A stretch of 64,000 bases of DNA. Source: Mycobacterium sp. MFM001 (GTDB taxonomy: Bacteria; Actinomycetota; Actinomycetes; Mycobacteriales; Mycobacteriaceae). Both the position numbers and the translations under genes were made by a program. Of the stretch, positions 48,796 through 58,524 are shown one piece after another. The stretch's first letter is position 1. Every line of letters starts with the position of its first letter. A model generated the notes under the pieces. It had not been told where the DNA came from, ran no database searches, and worked only from the letters and a program-made list of their open reading frames with translations. Where the stretch lies: contig NZ_BFAB01000004.1 of NCBI RefSeq assembly GCF_003402475.1, positions 292,407-356,406 of the forward strand. The letters run 5' to 3'.

Positions 48796-49205
48796 GACTG
48801 TCTCCAGGGCAAACCGATTGCCCGCCAACCGGTTCCGCCGCGGTGGCCCGCTTCGTCGAGGTGTCCTTCGAAGCCGTCCAGCACGTTGTACGACGGTCTG
48901 ATGCCCACCTCGGTGGCGGCCTCGGCGGCACCGATCGAGCGGTTGCCGGAGCGGCACAGGAAAACCACGGGCCGGTCGTCGCGGGCCGGCACCCGTTCCA
49001 GCAGTTCGCCGACGAAGTTCTCGTTGCGGGTGCCGTCGGAGCGGTTCCACTCGATGTACACCACGTCACGGCCGAGGCCGGACAGGTCGGGCACGCCGAC
49101 GAAGCGCCACTCGGCGTCGGTGCGAACGTCGACCAGCACCGCGTCGGGGTTCTCGCTCAGCAGCTCCCAAGCCTGCTGCGGCGTGATATCTCCTGCGTAA
49201 CTCAC
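48792..49205 (-). CDS. Rhodanese-like sulfurtransferase
   Basis: A 137-residue single-domain rhodanese (Rv0390 type) starting (GTG) SYAGDITPQQAWELL. The active-site loop is FLCRSGNRSIGAA with Cys as the persulfide carrier; VDVRTDAEW is the first CH2-like motif. It lies between purT (13 bases) and metZ (GTGA overlap). Moving sulfane sulfur to or from the MetZ reaction is plausible but not shown by sequence. Confidence 0.9.
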   Translation of the reverse strand: MSYAGDITPQQAWELLSENPDAVLVDVRTDAEWRFVGVPDLSGLGRDVVYIEWNRSDGTRNENFVGELLERVPARDDRPVVFLCRSGNRSIGAAEAATEVGIRPSYNVLDGFEGHLDEAGHRGGTGWRAIGLPWRQS

Positions 49206-49218
49206 CCGCGTGAGTCTC

Positions 49219-50466
49219 TCACGACTGCCACACCTTCCGCAGAGCGGTCGCCACCTGCTTGGCCCGCTCACGCGCTGTCGGCACGTCCACCGCGGTGACG
49301 ACCGCCACCCCCAGCCGGCGCCGCTCGTCGGACTGGTGGTGGCCGAAAATCCGCACGTCGCTTTCCGGCACCGCCAGCGCCTCGGTCAGCGCGCCGCCGA
49401 TCGGCCCGGTGTTGTCGGCGCCGGTGTCGATCGCCTCGTGACTGGAGTACAGCACCTGCGCGGCGGCCGGGGAGATCATGATGGTGTCGGTGGGCAGGCC
49501 CAAGATCGACCGGGCCTGCAGTTCGAACTCCGAAAGCCGCTGGCTGCGCAGGGTTACCACGCCGTTCTCGTATGGCCGCGTGGTGACATCGCAGAAGTAG
49601 ACCTCGTCGCCGCGGATCATCAGCTCGACCCCGAACACGCCCCGCCCGCCGAGGGCTTTGACGATGCGTGCGGCGATCGACTTGGCAACGTCCAGCGCTG
49701 CGCGGCTCATCTGTTGCGGCTGCCAGGATTCCAGCGCCTCGCCGCTGACGTGGCCATGTCCGATCGGCGAACAGAATTCGACCACCGGACCTTTCGGTCC
49801 GTCGCTGCGCACCGTGAGCAGCGTCACATGAAAATCGACCTCGACGACGGTCTCGGCCATCACCCGTTTAGGCGCCAGCGGCCCGCCGGCCGACACCGCA
49901 GTCCGCCACGCCGACTCGAGATCGAACGGCCCGTAGATCACCGACTCCCCGTCGCCGCCCGGCGCCACCGGCTGGATCCGCAGCGGATATCCGGCGTGCT
50001 CGGCCACCTCGCGGAGTTCGTCGACCGATCCGGCGAACCAGAACGGCGCGGTGGGCAGCCCGAGTTCGTCGGCGGCCAGGCGACGCAGGCCCTCCCGGTC
50101 GGCGGTGAGCCGGGCGGCGCGGGCCGTCGGAAACACCTGCGCGAACCCGGTTTCCGCAGCGGCCGTCAACGCGTCGGCGGCCACCACGTCGGTCACCGTC
50201 ACCACATAATTGGGCTGAAGCCGGCCGATGACCGCCGCCAACTCGTCCGTGTCGGTCAGCCTGACCACCACCGATTGGTCGGCCACCCCGTGCGCGGGCG
50301 CGTCGACATACCGCTCGACCGCGATCACCTCGGTGCCGAGCCGCTGAAAAGCGATCGCCAACTCCCGGCTGAACTCCCCGCCCCCCAACAACATCACCGT
50401 GGTGCGCTGAGCGTTGTCGTCGGAAGACTGTTCATGCTTTCCGCGGGCCGGCTCGTCCTCAGTCAT
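49219..50466 (-). CDS. purT: Formate-dependent phosphoribosylglycinamide formyltransferase PurT
   Basis: A 415-residue ATP-grasp enzyme using formate and ATP to formylate GAR in purine synthesis. VMLLGGGEFSRELAIAFQRLG at the start, PTARAARLTADREGLRRLAADELGLPTAPF, the grasp region and CDVTTRPYENGVVTL near the end. The ATG at 50466 is used; a GTG at 50490 in the same frame is possible. It follows the thioesterase gene by 27 bases, so purA, the thioesterase, purT, the rhodanese and metZ run together on the minus strand, an order not seen in M. tuberculosis as I recall it. Confidence 0.93.
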   Translation of the reverse strand: MTEDEPARGKHEQSSDDNAQRTTVMLLGGGEFSRELAIAFQRLGTEVIAVERYVDAPAHGVADQSVVVRLTDTDELAAVIGRLQPNYVVTVTDVVAADALTAAAETGFAQVFPTARAARLTADREGLRRLAADELGLPTAPFWFAGSVDELREVAEHAGYPLRIQPVAPGGDGESVIYGPFDLESAWRTAVSAGGPLAPKRVMAETVVEVDFHVTLLTVRSDGPKGPVVEFCSPIGHGHVSGEALESWQPQQMSRAALDVAKSIAARIVKALGGRGVFGVELMIRGDEVYFCDVTTRPYENGVVTLRSQRLSEFELQARSILGLPTDTIMISPAAAQVLYSSHEAIDTGADNTGPIGGALTEALAVPESDVRIFGHHQSDERRRLGVAVVTAVDVPTARERAKQVATALRKVWQS

Positions 50467-50493
50467 TTGAACCAAGGATAGGCGCCGCACGCA

Positions 50494-52548
<2,055 letters not shown>

Positions 52549-52573
52549 ACGCCAACTCTTTGCGAGGAGAGTT

Positions 52574-53176
52574 TTGAACACGGCTGTGCTGTTGTTCGGC
52601 GATCGCCTGCCGCGTGCGCTTGACGGGCTGCCGGTTGTCGACGACGTCGACGCGACTGACCCTCGGCGGCTGATCGTGGTCGGCTCGGACGCCGACCTGG
52701 CGGCGGTGCTGAGCCGGTTGCTGCGTGCCGACCGACTCGACGTCGAGGTGGCGTTCGTGTCGCGGCGGCGCAGCGCGGCAACGCGGGCCTACGGTCTGCC
52801 GGCCGGATGGCGCGCGGCGAGGCGGGCACGGGGCGGCTCCGCGCAACGGGTGCCGTTGATTCGCGACGAGACCGGCTCGGTGATCGTCGGCGCAGCCGAA
52901 TGGCGGCCCGCCGACGACGCGCCGCAGCTGCACGGCGAGGCGGTGGTCGACGACACCACGCTCTTCGACGGCGACGTCGACGGCGTGCGGATCGAGCCGA
53001 CGTCGGCGCTGCCCGGGCTGCGCGCCCGCGTTGCCGGCGGACGCTGGGTGACCGGGCGCGCCGCCCAATTGGGCACCACCGGCGCGGCCGTGATCCGCGA
53101 CGGCGTCCCAGCCGCCCGACCGGTGCGGCGCTCCACGTTCTACCGGCACGTCGAAGGCTGGCTCCTGGTCCGGTGA
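52574..53176 (+). CDS. Conserved mycobacterial hypothetical protein (Rv0358-like)
   Basis: About 200 residues, positioned and sized like Rv0358, which has no assigned function. LLFGDRLPRALDGLPVVDDVDATDPRRLIVVGSDADLAAVL suggests an alpha/beta start. A middle basic region and a C-terminal YRHVEGWLLVR follow. The proposed start is TTG 52574, preceded by GAGGAG; an in-frame GTG at 52517 lies inside the palindrome and is less likely. No membrane segment or signal. Confidence 0.7.
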   Translation: MNTAVLLFGDRLPRALDGLPVVDDVDATDPRRLIVVGSDADLAAVLSRLLRADRLDVEVAFVSRRRSAATRAYGLPAGWRAARRARGGSAQRVPLIRDETGSVIVGAAEWRPADDAPQLHGEAVVDDTTLFDGDVDGVRIEPTSALPGLRARVAGGRWVTGRAAQLGTTGAAVIRDGVPAARPVRRSTFYRHVEGWLLVR

Positions 53177-53232
53177 GCATGTTTGCTGCTACATTCCGAC
53201 CACTGACTTCCGCGCGCAGGAAAGGCTTCACG

Positions 53233-53487
53233 ATGCAGGTTTCCAAGTTTCGGCTGATGGTTGCCGGGGTCCTCACGGCAACGAGTTTCGGCGTCCTGGG
53301 CGCCGGCACGGCCTACGCCGTTCAGGTTCACATGGTCAACGCCAGGGATCACCTGCAGCAGGGGCTGAGTGAACTCCAACAAGCCGAGCCGGACAAGGGC
53401 GGGCACCGCGAACAAGCGATCAACCTCGTCCAACAGGCGATCGACCAAGTCAATCAGGGCATCCAATACGCCGACTCGAATCCGTAG
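53233..53487 (+). CDS. Small secreted helical protein
   Basis: An 84-residue protein with a clear signal peptide cleaved near AGTAYA|VQVH (about residue 31). The mature part is a Gln-rich amphipathic helix pair (ARDHLQQGLSELQQAEPDKGGHREQAINLVQQAIDQVNQGIQYAD). AGGAAAGG gives the ribosome site for ATG 53233; an in-frame ATG at 53179 lacks one. I do not recognise a family; similar short proteins of the four-helix or coiled-coil kind are common mycobacterial exports. It lies between the Rv0358-like gene and the site-2 protease, a spot without a gene in M. tuberculosis as I recall. Confidence 0.72.
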   Translation: MQVSKFRLMVAGVLTATSFGVLGAGTAYAVQVHMVNARDHLQQGLSELQQAEPDKGGHREQAINLVQQAIDQVNQGIQYADSNP

Positions 53488-53509
53488 TCGGAGCCGGTAA
53501 CGTCGTGGC

Positions 53510-54289
53510 GTGAGCATCCGCGGCACGCACCAATCGGTGCGACCCAGCCCGATCTTCCTGGCAATCGTCGGCCTGACCGTGCTGGGCGGCGTGCTGGCCT
53601 GGCTGGCCGGGGCGCAAATCAGCCTTTCCGCCCGGGTCGGGGTCTTCATCTTGGTGATCGCCGGTTGGCTGGTGTCCCTGTGTTTGCACGAGTTCGGCCA
53701 CGCCGTCACCGCGTGGCGGTTCGGTGACCACGACGTCGCGGTCCGCGGCTATCTGACACTGGACCCGCGCCGATACAGCAACCCGGGTCTGTCGCTGGGC
53801 CTGCCGATGCTGTTCATCGCGCTGGGCGGGATCGGGCTGCCCGGCGCGGCCGTCTACGTGCGGACGTCGTTCATGACGGCCGCGCAGCGCACCCTGGTCA
53901 GCCTGGCTGGGCCGGCGGCCAACCTGGTGCTGGCGGTGCTGCTGCTGGCGTCGACCCGGTTGTTCTACGACCCTGCGCACCCTGTGTTGTGGGCCGGGGT
54001 CGCGTTCTTGGGCTTCCTGCAGGTCACCGCGGTGCTGCTGAACCTGCTGCCGATCCCGGGCCTCGACGGCTACGGCGCGCTGGAACCGCACCTGAGCCCG
54101 GAGACACAACGCGCGGTCGAACCGTTCAAGCCGTGGGGCTTTTTGATCCTGCTGGTGCTGCTGATCACGCCGCTGCTCAACCAGTGGTTTTTCGGCATCG
54201 TCTACTGGTTCTTCGAGCTGTCCGGCGTGCCCACTTTGCTGGCGCAGCTCGGTGGCCAGTTGACCCGGTTCTGGAGCGCCTGGACCTAG
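53510..54289 (+). CDS. Site-2 protease family membrane metalloprotease
   Basis: A 259-residue polytopic protein like Rv0359 (M50 family). LCLHEFGHAVTAW holds the HExxH-type zinc site (HEFGH), and the third ligand is the Asp of LLPIPGLDGYGAL. About six hydrophobic segments. No PDZ domain, so it is the short class whose substrates are unknown. It starts at GTG 53510, 22 bases after the small secreted gene. The zinc-exporter-type gene follows 39 bases later. Confidence 0.88.
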   Translation: MSIRGTHQSVRPSPIFLAIVGLTVLGGVLAWLAGAQISLSARVGVFILVIAGWLVSLCLHEFGHAVTAWRFGDHDVAVRGYLTLDPRRYSNPGLSLGLPMLFIALGGIGLPGAAVYVRTSFMTAAQRTLVSLAGPAANLVLAVLLLASTRLFYDPAHPVLWAGVAFLGFLQVTAVLLNLLPIPGLDGYGALEPHLSPETQRAVEPFKPWGFLILLVLLITPLLNQWFFGIVYWFFELSGVPTLLAQLGGQLTRFWSAWT

Positions 54290-54296
54290 GCTTGCG

Positions 54297-54320
54297 ATAT
54301 ATGCGTAAACGCGCATATAT
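54297..54320. promoter_or_regulatory. ArsR/SmtB-type operator ahead of the CDF exporter
   Basis: ATATATGCG (54297-54305) and CGCATATAT (54312-54320) are perfect inverted 9-base arms around TAAACG. The AT-rich 12-2-12-like form and the ATATGC word are typical of SmtB/KmtR metalloregulator sites. It ends 8 bases before the exporter ATG, and no ribosome site is seen between them, so transcription may be leaderless with the operator over the -10 region. Confidence 0.82.
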
Positions 54321-54328
54321 TGGCTGGC

Positions 54329-55162
54329 ATGTCTCGCGTCTCCCGGATGCTCGTCGCGACAGCCTTGCTGAGCGGGTTTTTCGTCGTCGAACTGGGCACC
54401 GCGCTGGCGATCGGCTCGATCACGCTGCTGGCCGACGCGGGTCACATCCTGACCGACGTGGTCGCTGCCGTCATGGGGTTGACGGCGCTGACGCTGGCCC
54501 GCCGCGGTAGCGCGTCGCCGCGGCGCACCTACGGCTGGCATCGCGCCGAGGTCTTCACCGCCATCGCCAATGCGACGCTGCTGATCGGGATGGCCGCGTT
54601 CATCGGCTACGAAGCGGTCCGGCGACTCGGCGACGCCCCAGACGTTCCCGGCGCGCCGATGGTCGCGGTGGCGCTCGCGGGCCTGGCCACCAATGCCGTG
54701 GTTGCGTTGTTGCTGCACTCACATGCATCGCAGAGCCTGGCGGTGAAGGGCGCTTACCTGGAGGTCGTCGCCGACATGGTCGGCAGCATCGGCGTGCTGA
54801 TCGCCGGGCTGGTCACACTCACCACGCACTGGCCGTACGCCGACGTCGTCGTCGCCGTCGTCGTCGCGCTCTGGGTGGTGCCGCGGGCGATCGCGCTGGC
54901 CGGCGGCGCGTTGCGGATTCTGTCCGAAACGTCGCCGCGGCACATCGACGTCGAGGAGCTGCGGGCCGCGCTGGGCGCCGTCGACGGCGTGACCGGCGTC
55001 CACGACCTGCATGTGTGGACGCTGGTGCCGGGTAGGGACATGGCGACCGCGCACCTGACCAGCCGGCACGACTCGGCGCGGGTGCTCGACGACGCCCGCG
55101 CGGTGTTGGCCGACCGCGGCCTACAGCACGTCACCGTCCAGGTCGAGCGAGCCGCCTGCTAG
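54329..55162 (+). CDS. zitA: Cation diffusion facilitator, zinc exporter ZitA-like
   Basis: A 277-residue CDF transporter. Six membrane segments in the first about 200 residues with the metal-site motif LLADAGHILTDVVA (HxxxD) in segment 2 and HASQSLAVKGAYLEVVADMVGSIGV (HxxxD-type) in segment 5. A cytoplasmic domain with HDLHVWTLVPG closes it. The location between the site-2 protease and DUF3151 genes near fba agrees with M. smegmatis zitA, which is controlled by zinc through SmtB, as I recall. ATG 54329 is preferred over TTG 54320, which lies in the operator. Confidence 0.85.
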   Translation: MSRVSRMLVATALLSGFFVVELGTALAIGSITLLADAGHILTDVVAAVMGLTALTLARRGSASPRRTYGWHRAEVFTAIANATLLIGMAAFIGYEAVRRLGDAPDVPGAPMVAVALAGLATNAVVALLLHSHASQSLAVKGAYLEVVADMVGSIGVLIAGLVTLTTHWPYADVVVAVVVALWVVPRAIALAGGALRILSETSPRHIDVEELRAALGAVDGVTGVHDLHVWTLVPGRDMATAHLTSRHDSARVLDDARAVLADRGLQHVTVQVERAAC

Positions 55163-55575
55163 CTCAAGCCCAGTTCGACGCGCGCCGCCGGGTCGCAGTC
55201 GTCGAGCAGGTCCAGGCAACGCTGGTACTCGTCGGTCTCCCCGATCGCGTCGGCCGCACGGGCCAGCGCCGCTACACACCGCAGGAATCCCCGGTTGGGC
55301 TCATGCGAATACGGCACCGGGCCGAAGCCCTTCCACCCGTTGCGCCGCAGCTGGTCCAGCCCGCGGTGATAGCCGGTACGGGCGTAGGCGTAGGCGGTGA
55401 TCGCCTTGTCGTCTGCCAGCGCTTCTTCGGCCAGCTCCGCCCAGGCCACCGACGCCGAGGGATGTGCGGCGGCGACGATCGCCGGTTTCTCGTCGGCGAG
55501 CAGCTCGGCCTCGGCGTCAGGATCGCCGGGCAGCAAGATCGGATCCGGTCCCAGGAGATCACCGAACGGTGTCAT
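55159..55575 (-). CDS. DUF3151 family protein
   Basis: A 138-residue protein of the Rv0360c/DUF3151 family: TPFGDLLGPDPILLPGD, VAWAELAEEAL, AYAYARTGYHRGLDQLRRNGWKGFGPVPYSHEPNRGFLRC. Predominantly helical, cytoplasmic, function unknown. Its ribosome site GAGGAGGAGC is provided by a 43-bp dispersed repeat directly upstream. Its stop overlaps the end of the CDF gene by 4 bases. Confidence 0.88.
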   Translation of the reverse strand: MTPFGDLLGPDPILLPGDPDAEAELLADEKPAIVAAAHPSASVAWAELAEEALADDKAITAYAYARTGYHRGLDQLRRNGWKGFGPVPYSHEPNRGFLRCVAALARAADAIGETDEYQRCLDLLDDCDPAARVELGLS

Positions 55576-55577
55576 AA

Positions 55578-55620
55578 GCGCCGCTCCTCCTCATCGCTTC
55601 GCTCTGCATCGTCGCCGGCG
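55578..55620 (-). repeat. MIRU-like dispersed repeat upstream of the DUF3151 gene
   Basis: Identical over all 43 bases to 7932-7974, and sharing its core with the 57-bp tandem units at 9059-9229. It lies 2 bases before the start codon and gives the DUF3151 gene its Shine-Dalgarno sequence. From here to 55745 there is only the divergent promoter region of the next gene (GGAGGA ribosome site near 55731). Confidence 0.75.
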
Positions 55621-55745
55621 GGGTGGCATGGGGTTCATTGTGCCGTGCTGCCCGACGACCCGACCGCCCCGGCGTCGCCACATAACCGTGGGGCGGTCGC
55701 TAAGCTCCAACTACCGATCTCGACAGCCGGAGGACAGCAGCGCTC

Positions 55746-56591
55746 ATGCCCAATCCATCGGACGACAAGCCGAACGCGGCTGGATTCGATCCAGACGCCA
55801 AGGCGGCGGATTCCGCCGAGGGGCAGGCTGATCCCGACGACGAGGTGACCGAGGCCTACCGCACGGCACCCTCCGACGCGGAGCCCGCCACCGAGGTGAT
55901 CGCCAAGGCGCAGCGTGAAAGCGAGCGCGACGCTCCCCAACCGCAGTTCCAGCGTGGCGAACGTCGCTTCACCGCACCGGGTTTCGACGCCAAGGAGACC
56001 GCCGTCATCGCCACCTCCCCGGAGCCGGCCACCGAGGTCTTTCAGACGGGTGAGGGATCGACGGGCCAGGGCCGGGCGACGCCGAGAACCGCTATGCCGC
56101 AACTGATTCCGCCTCGGCTCGGCGCAAAGCTGCGGCCGTCGAGCCAGCGCAGCTGGGGCTGGGTGCTGGCGCTCATCCTGATCATCCTGGCCTTGGCGGC
56201 GGTAGCCGTGCTGGGCACCGTGCTGCTGACGCACGGCAACAAAAAGAAGCACGCGTCGCAGGAGGACCAGGTCCGCAGCACCATCCAAAGTTTCGACGCC
56301 GCAGTGCAAAAGGGCGACCTGGCCACGCTGCGGACCATCACCTGCGGCAACATCCGCGACGGCTACGTGAGCTACGACGAGCAGGCCTGGCAGGACACCT
56401 ACCAGCGGGTCGCGGCGGCCAGGCAGTACCCGGTGGTCGCCAGCATCGACCAGGTCGTCGTCGACGACAAACACGCCGAGGCCAACGTCACCGCGTTCAT
56501 GGCCTACGCGCCGCAGGTCCGCTCGACCCGCAGCTTCGACCTGCAGTACCGCGACGACGAGTGGAAGATCTGCCAATCCACCGCCGGTTAG
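55746..56591 (+). CDS. Single-pass membrane protein with lumazine-binding-like domain (Rv0361-like)
   Basis: A 281-residue protein with an acidic, low-complexity cytoplasmic N-terminal half, one membrane segment (WVLALILIILALAAVAVLGTVLL, about residues 139-161) and an external C-terminal domain of about 110 residues. QVRSTIQSFDAAVQKGDLATLRTITCG and AEANVTAFM resemble the DUF4878/NTF2-like stress-response fold common in mycobacteria. The N-terminal Thr/Glu-Val motifs (PATEVIAKA, PATEVFQTG) could be kinase sites. The role is unknown. The stop overlaps the fba stop tail-to-tail. Confidence 0.8.
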   Translation: MPNPSDDKPNAAGFDPDAKAADSAEGQADPDDEVTEAYRTAPSDAEPATEVIAKAQRESERDAPQPQFQRGERRFTAPGFDAKETAVIATSPEPATEVFQTGEGSTGQGRATPRTAMPQLIPPRLGAKLRPSSQRSWGWVLALILIILALAAVAVLGTVLLTHGNKKKHASQEDQVRSTIQSFDAAVQKGDLATLRTITCGNIRDGYVSYDEQAWQDTYQRVAAARQYPVVASIDQVVVDDKHAEANVTAFMAYAPQVRSTRSFDLQYRDDEWKICQSTAG

Positions 56592-57622
56592 GCGGTTAGC
56601 GACTTTCCGGCGCAGTGCAGGTCGTTGCAGGCCTCGATGACCCGCTCGGTCATCGCCGCCTCGGCCTTCTTCAGGTAGCTGCGCGGGTCGTAGACCTTCT
56701 TGTTGCCCACCTCGCCGTCGACCTTGAGCACGCCGTCGTAGTTGGTGAACATGTGCGCGGCGACCGGGCGGGTGAACGCGTACTGGGTGTCGGTGTCGAC
56801 GTTCATCTTCACCACGCCGTAGCGCAGCGCCTCCTCGATCTCCGACTTCTCCGAGCCCGACCCGCCGTGGAACACGAAGTCGAACGGCTTGGAGCCGTCG
56901 GGCAGCCCCAGTTTGGCCGCGGCCACCTTCTGCCCCTGAGCCAAGATGTCCGGGCGGAGTTTGACGTTGCCCGGCTTGTACACGCCGTGCACGTTGCCGA
57001 ACGTCGCTGCCAGCAGGTACTTGCCGTGCTCGCCGTGGCCCAGCGCGTCGATGGTCTTCTCGAAGTCCTCCGGCGTGGTGTAGAGCTTGTCGTTGATCTC
57101 GTTGGCCACGCCGTCCTCTTCGCCGCCGACGACGCCGATCTCGATTTCGAGGATGATCTTGGCGGCCGCGGCGTCCTTGAGCAGCTGACGGGCGATGTCG
57201 AGGTTCTCGTCGATCGGCACCGCCGAGCCGTCCCACATGTGCGACTGAAACAAGGGGTCCTTGCCCGCCGAGACCCGCTCGGAGGAGATCGCCAGCAGCG
57301 GCCGCACGTAGCCGTCCAGCTTGTCCTTCGGACAGTGGTCGGTGTGCAGCGCCACGTTGATCGGATACTTCTCGGCGATGACGTGGGCGAACTCGGCCAG
57401 GGCCACCGCGCCGGTCACCATGTTCTTCACCCCCAGACCGGAAGCGAACTCGGCGCCGCCGGTGGAGAACTGGATGATGCCGTCGCTGCCGGCGTCGGCA
57501 AAGCCTTTGATCGCCGCGTTGACCGTCTCGGAGGACGTGCAGTTGATGGCCGGGAAGGCGTACGAATTCTCCTTGGCACGTCGCAGCATCTCGGCGTAGA
57601 CCTCGGGCGTCGCGATGGGCAT
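56588..57622 (-). CDS. fba: Class II fructose-bisphosphate aldolase
   Basis: At 344 residues this matches M. tuberculosis Fba (Rv0363c). A zinc-dependent aldolase of glycolysis and gluconeogenesis cleaving fructose 1,6-bisphosphate. Zinc and substrate residues sit in VALHTDHCPKDKL, ILEIEIGVVGGEEDG, FGNVHGVYKPG and VFHGGSGSE, and NVDTDTQYAFTRP binds phosphate. GGAAGGAAG precedes ATG 57622. It diverges from the DedA gene across a 94-base gap. Confidence 0.97.
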   Translation of the reverse strand: MPIATPEVYAEMLRRAKENSYAFPAINCTSSETVNAAIKGFADAGSDGIIQFSTGGAEFASGLGVKNMVTGAVALAEFAHVIAEKYPINVALHTDHCPKDKLDGYVRPLLAISSERVSAGKDPLFQSHMWDGSAVPIDENLDIARQLLKDAAAAKIILEIEIGVVGGEEDGVANEINDKLYTTPEDFEKTIDALGHGEHGKYLLAATFGNVHGVYKPGNVKLRPDILAQGQKVAAAKLGLPDGSKPFDFVFHGGSGSEKSEIEEALRYGVVKMNVDTDTQYAFTRPVAAHMFTNYDGVLKVDGEVGNKKVYDPRSYLKKAEAAMTERVIEACNDLHCAGKSLTA

Positions 57623-57716
57623 GAAACTTCCTTCCTGGCGATCGTGGGCCTCCAGTATCGCAACAGCGGCCCGGCGTCGACAGACCGCCCGGGACCCGCC
57701 GGTATCTTGATGGGCA

Positions 57717-58400
57717 ATGACTACCACCCTGGTCGCGTTGCCCGACCTGCTCGACCCGATGTACTGGTTGGGCGCCAACGGCGTCTTCGGGCACGCGGTG
57801 CTGCCCGGCATCCTGCTGATCGTCTTCATCGAGACCGGCCTGCTGTTCCCGCTGCTGCCCGGCGAGTCGCTGCTGTTCACCGGCGGATTGCTGGCGGCCA
57901 GCACCAACCCGCCCGTCAGCATCGAGGTGCTCGCGATCTGCGTCGCCGTGGTCGCGGTGCTCGGCGACCAGACCGGCTATATCATTGGGCGGCGGATCGG
58001 CCCGGCGCTGTTCAAGAAGGAAGACTCACGCTTCTTCAAAAAGCACTACGTGACCGAGTCGCACGCCTTCTTCGAGAAGTACGGGCCGATGGCGATCATC
58101 CTGGCCCGGTTCATGCCGTTCGTGCGGACATTCACCCCGGTGGTCGCCGGGGTGTCCTACATGCGCTATCCGCTGTTCCTTGGGTTCGACATCGTCGGCG
58201 GCATCGCGTGGGGCGCGGGTGCGACGCTGGCCGGCTATTTCTTGGGCAACGTCGCCTTCGTGCACCAGAACTTGGAAAAGATCATCCTGGGGATCTTGTT
58301 CGTGTCGATGATTCCCGCATTCATCTCGGCGGGGCGGATGTGGCTGGGTCGCCGCCGTGCAGCGGCGGAGCCCGAAGAGCGGCTAGCGGTCCCCGAGTAG
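57717..58400 (+). CDS. DedA family (SNARE-associated/VTT) membrane protein
   Basis: A 227-residue protein like Rv0364. ETGLLFPLLPGESLLFTGG and the re-entrant-loop motif ARFMPFVRTFTPVVAGVS with its conserved Arg identify the DedA fold. Family members act in lipid flipping and membrane homeostasis (undecaprenyl phosphate or phospholipids). Four to five hydrophobic segments and a charged C-terminal tail. A 110-bp dispersed repeat begins 9 bases after its stop. Confidence 0.9.
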   Translation: MTTTLVALPDLLDPMYWLGANGVFGHAVLPGILLIVFIETGLLFPLLPGESLLFTGGLLAASTNPPVSIEVLAICVAVVAVLGDQTGYIIGRRIGPALFKKEDSRFFKKHYVTESHAFFEKYGPMAIILARFMPFVRTFTPVVAGVSYMRYPLFLGFDIVGGIAWGAGATLAGYFLGNVAFVHQNLEKIILGILFVSMIPAFISAGRMWLGRRRAAAEPEERLAVPE

Positions 58401-58408
58401 TCGCCTCA

Positions 58409-58518
58409 TCGAGTGTGCACTGAGGGCTTCCAGTGCGAATCCAGGGCGGGAAACTCGCGAAAATGCCGCCCTACGTTCACATTCGACGCCCAGGATGCAC
58501 ACTCGATGCAGGGCAAAC
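58409..58518 (+). repeat. 110-bp dispersed intergenic repeat, copy 2
   Basis: Gapless alignment to the reverse complement of 15197-15306, about 83% identical. AGGGCGGGAAA...TGCCGCCCT can form a stem-loop. It fills the gap between two convergent genes (DedA and the CoA-transferase), consistent with a bidirectional transcription-ending role, although it lacks T-runs. Confidence 0.85.
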
Positions 58519-58524
58519 TTAGTC

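Noticed and set aside
53179..53232. Upstream in-frame ATG for the small secreted protein
   Set aside because: It lacks a ribosome site and would place a non-hydrophobic basic segment before the signal peptide; AGGAAAGG supports ATG 53233.
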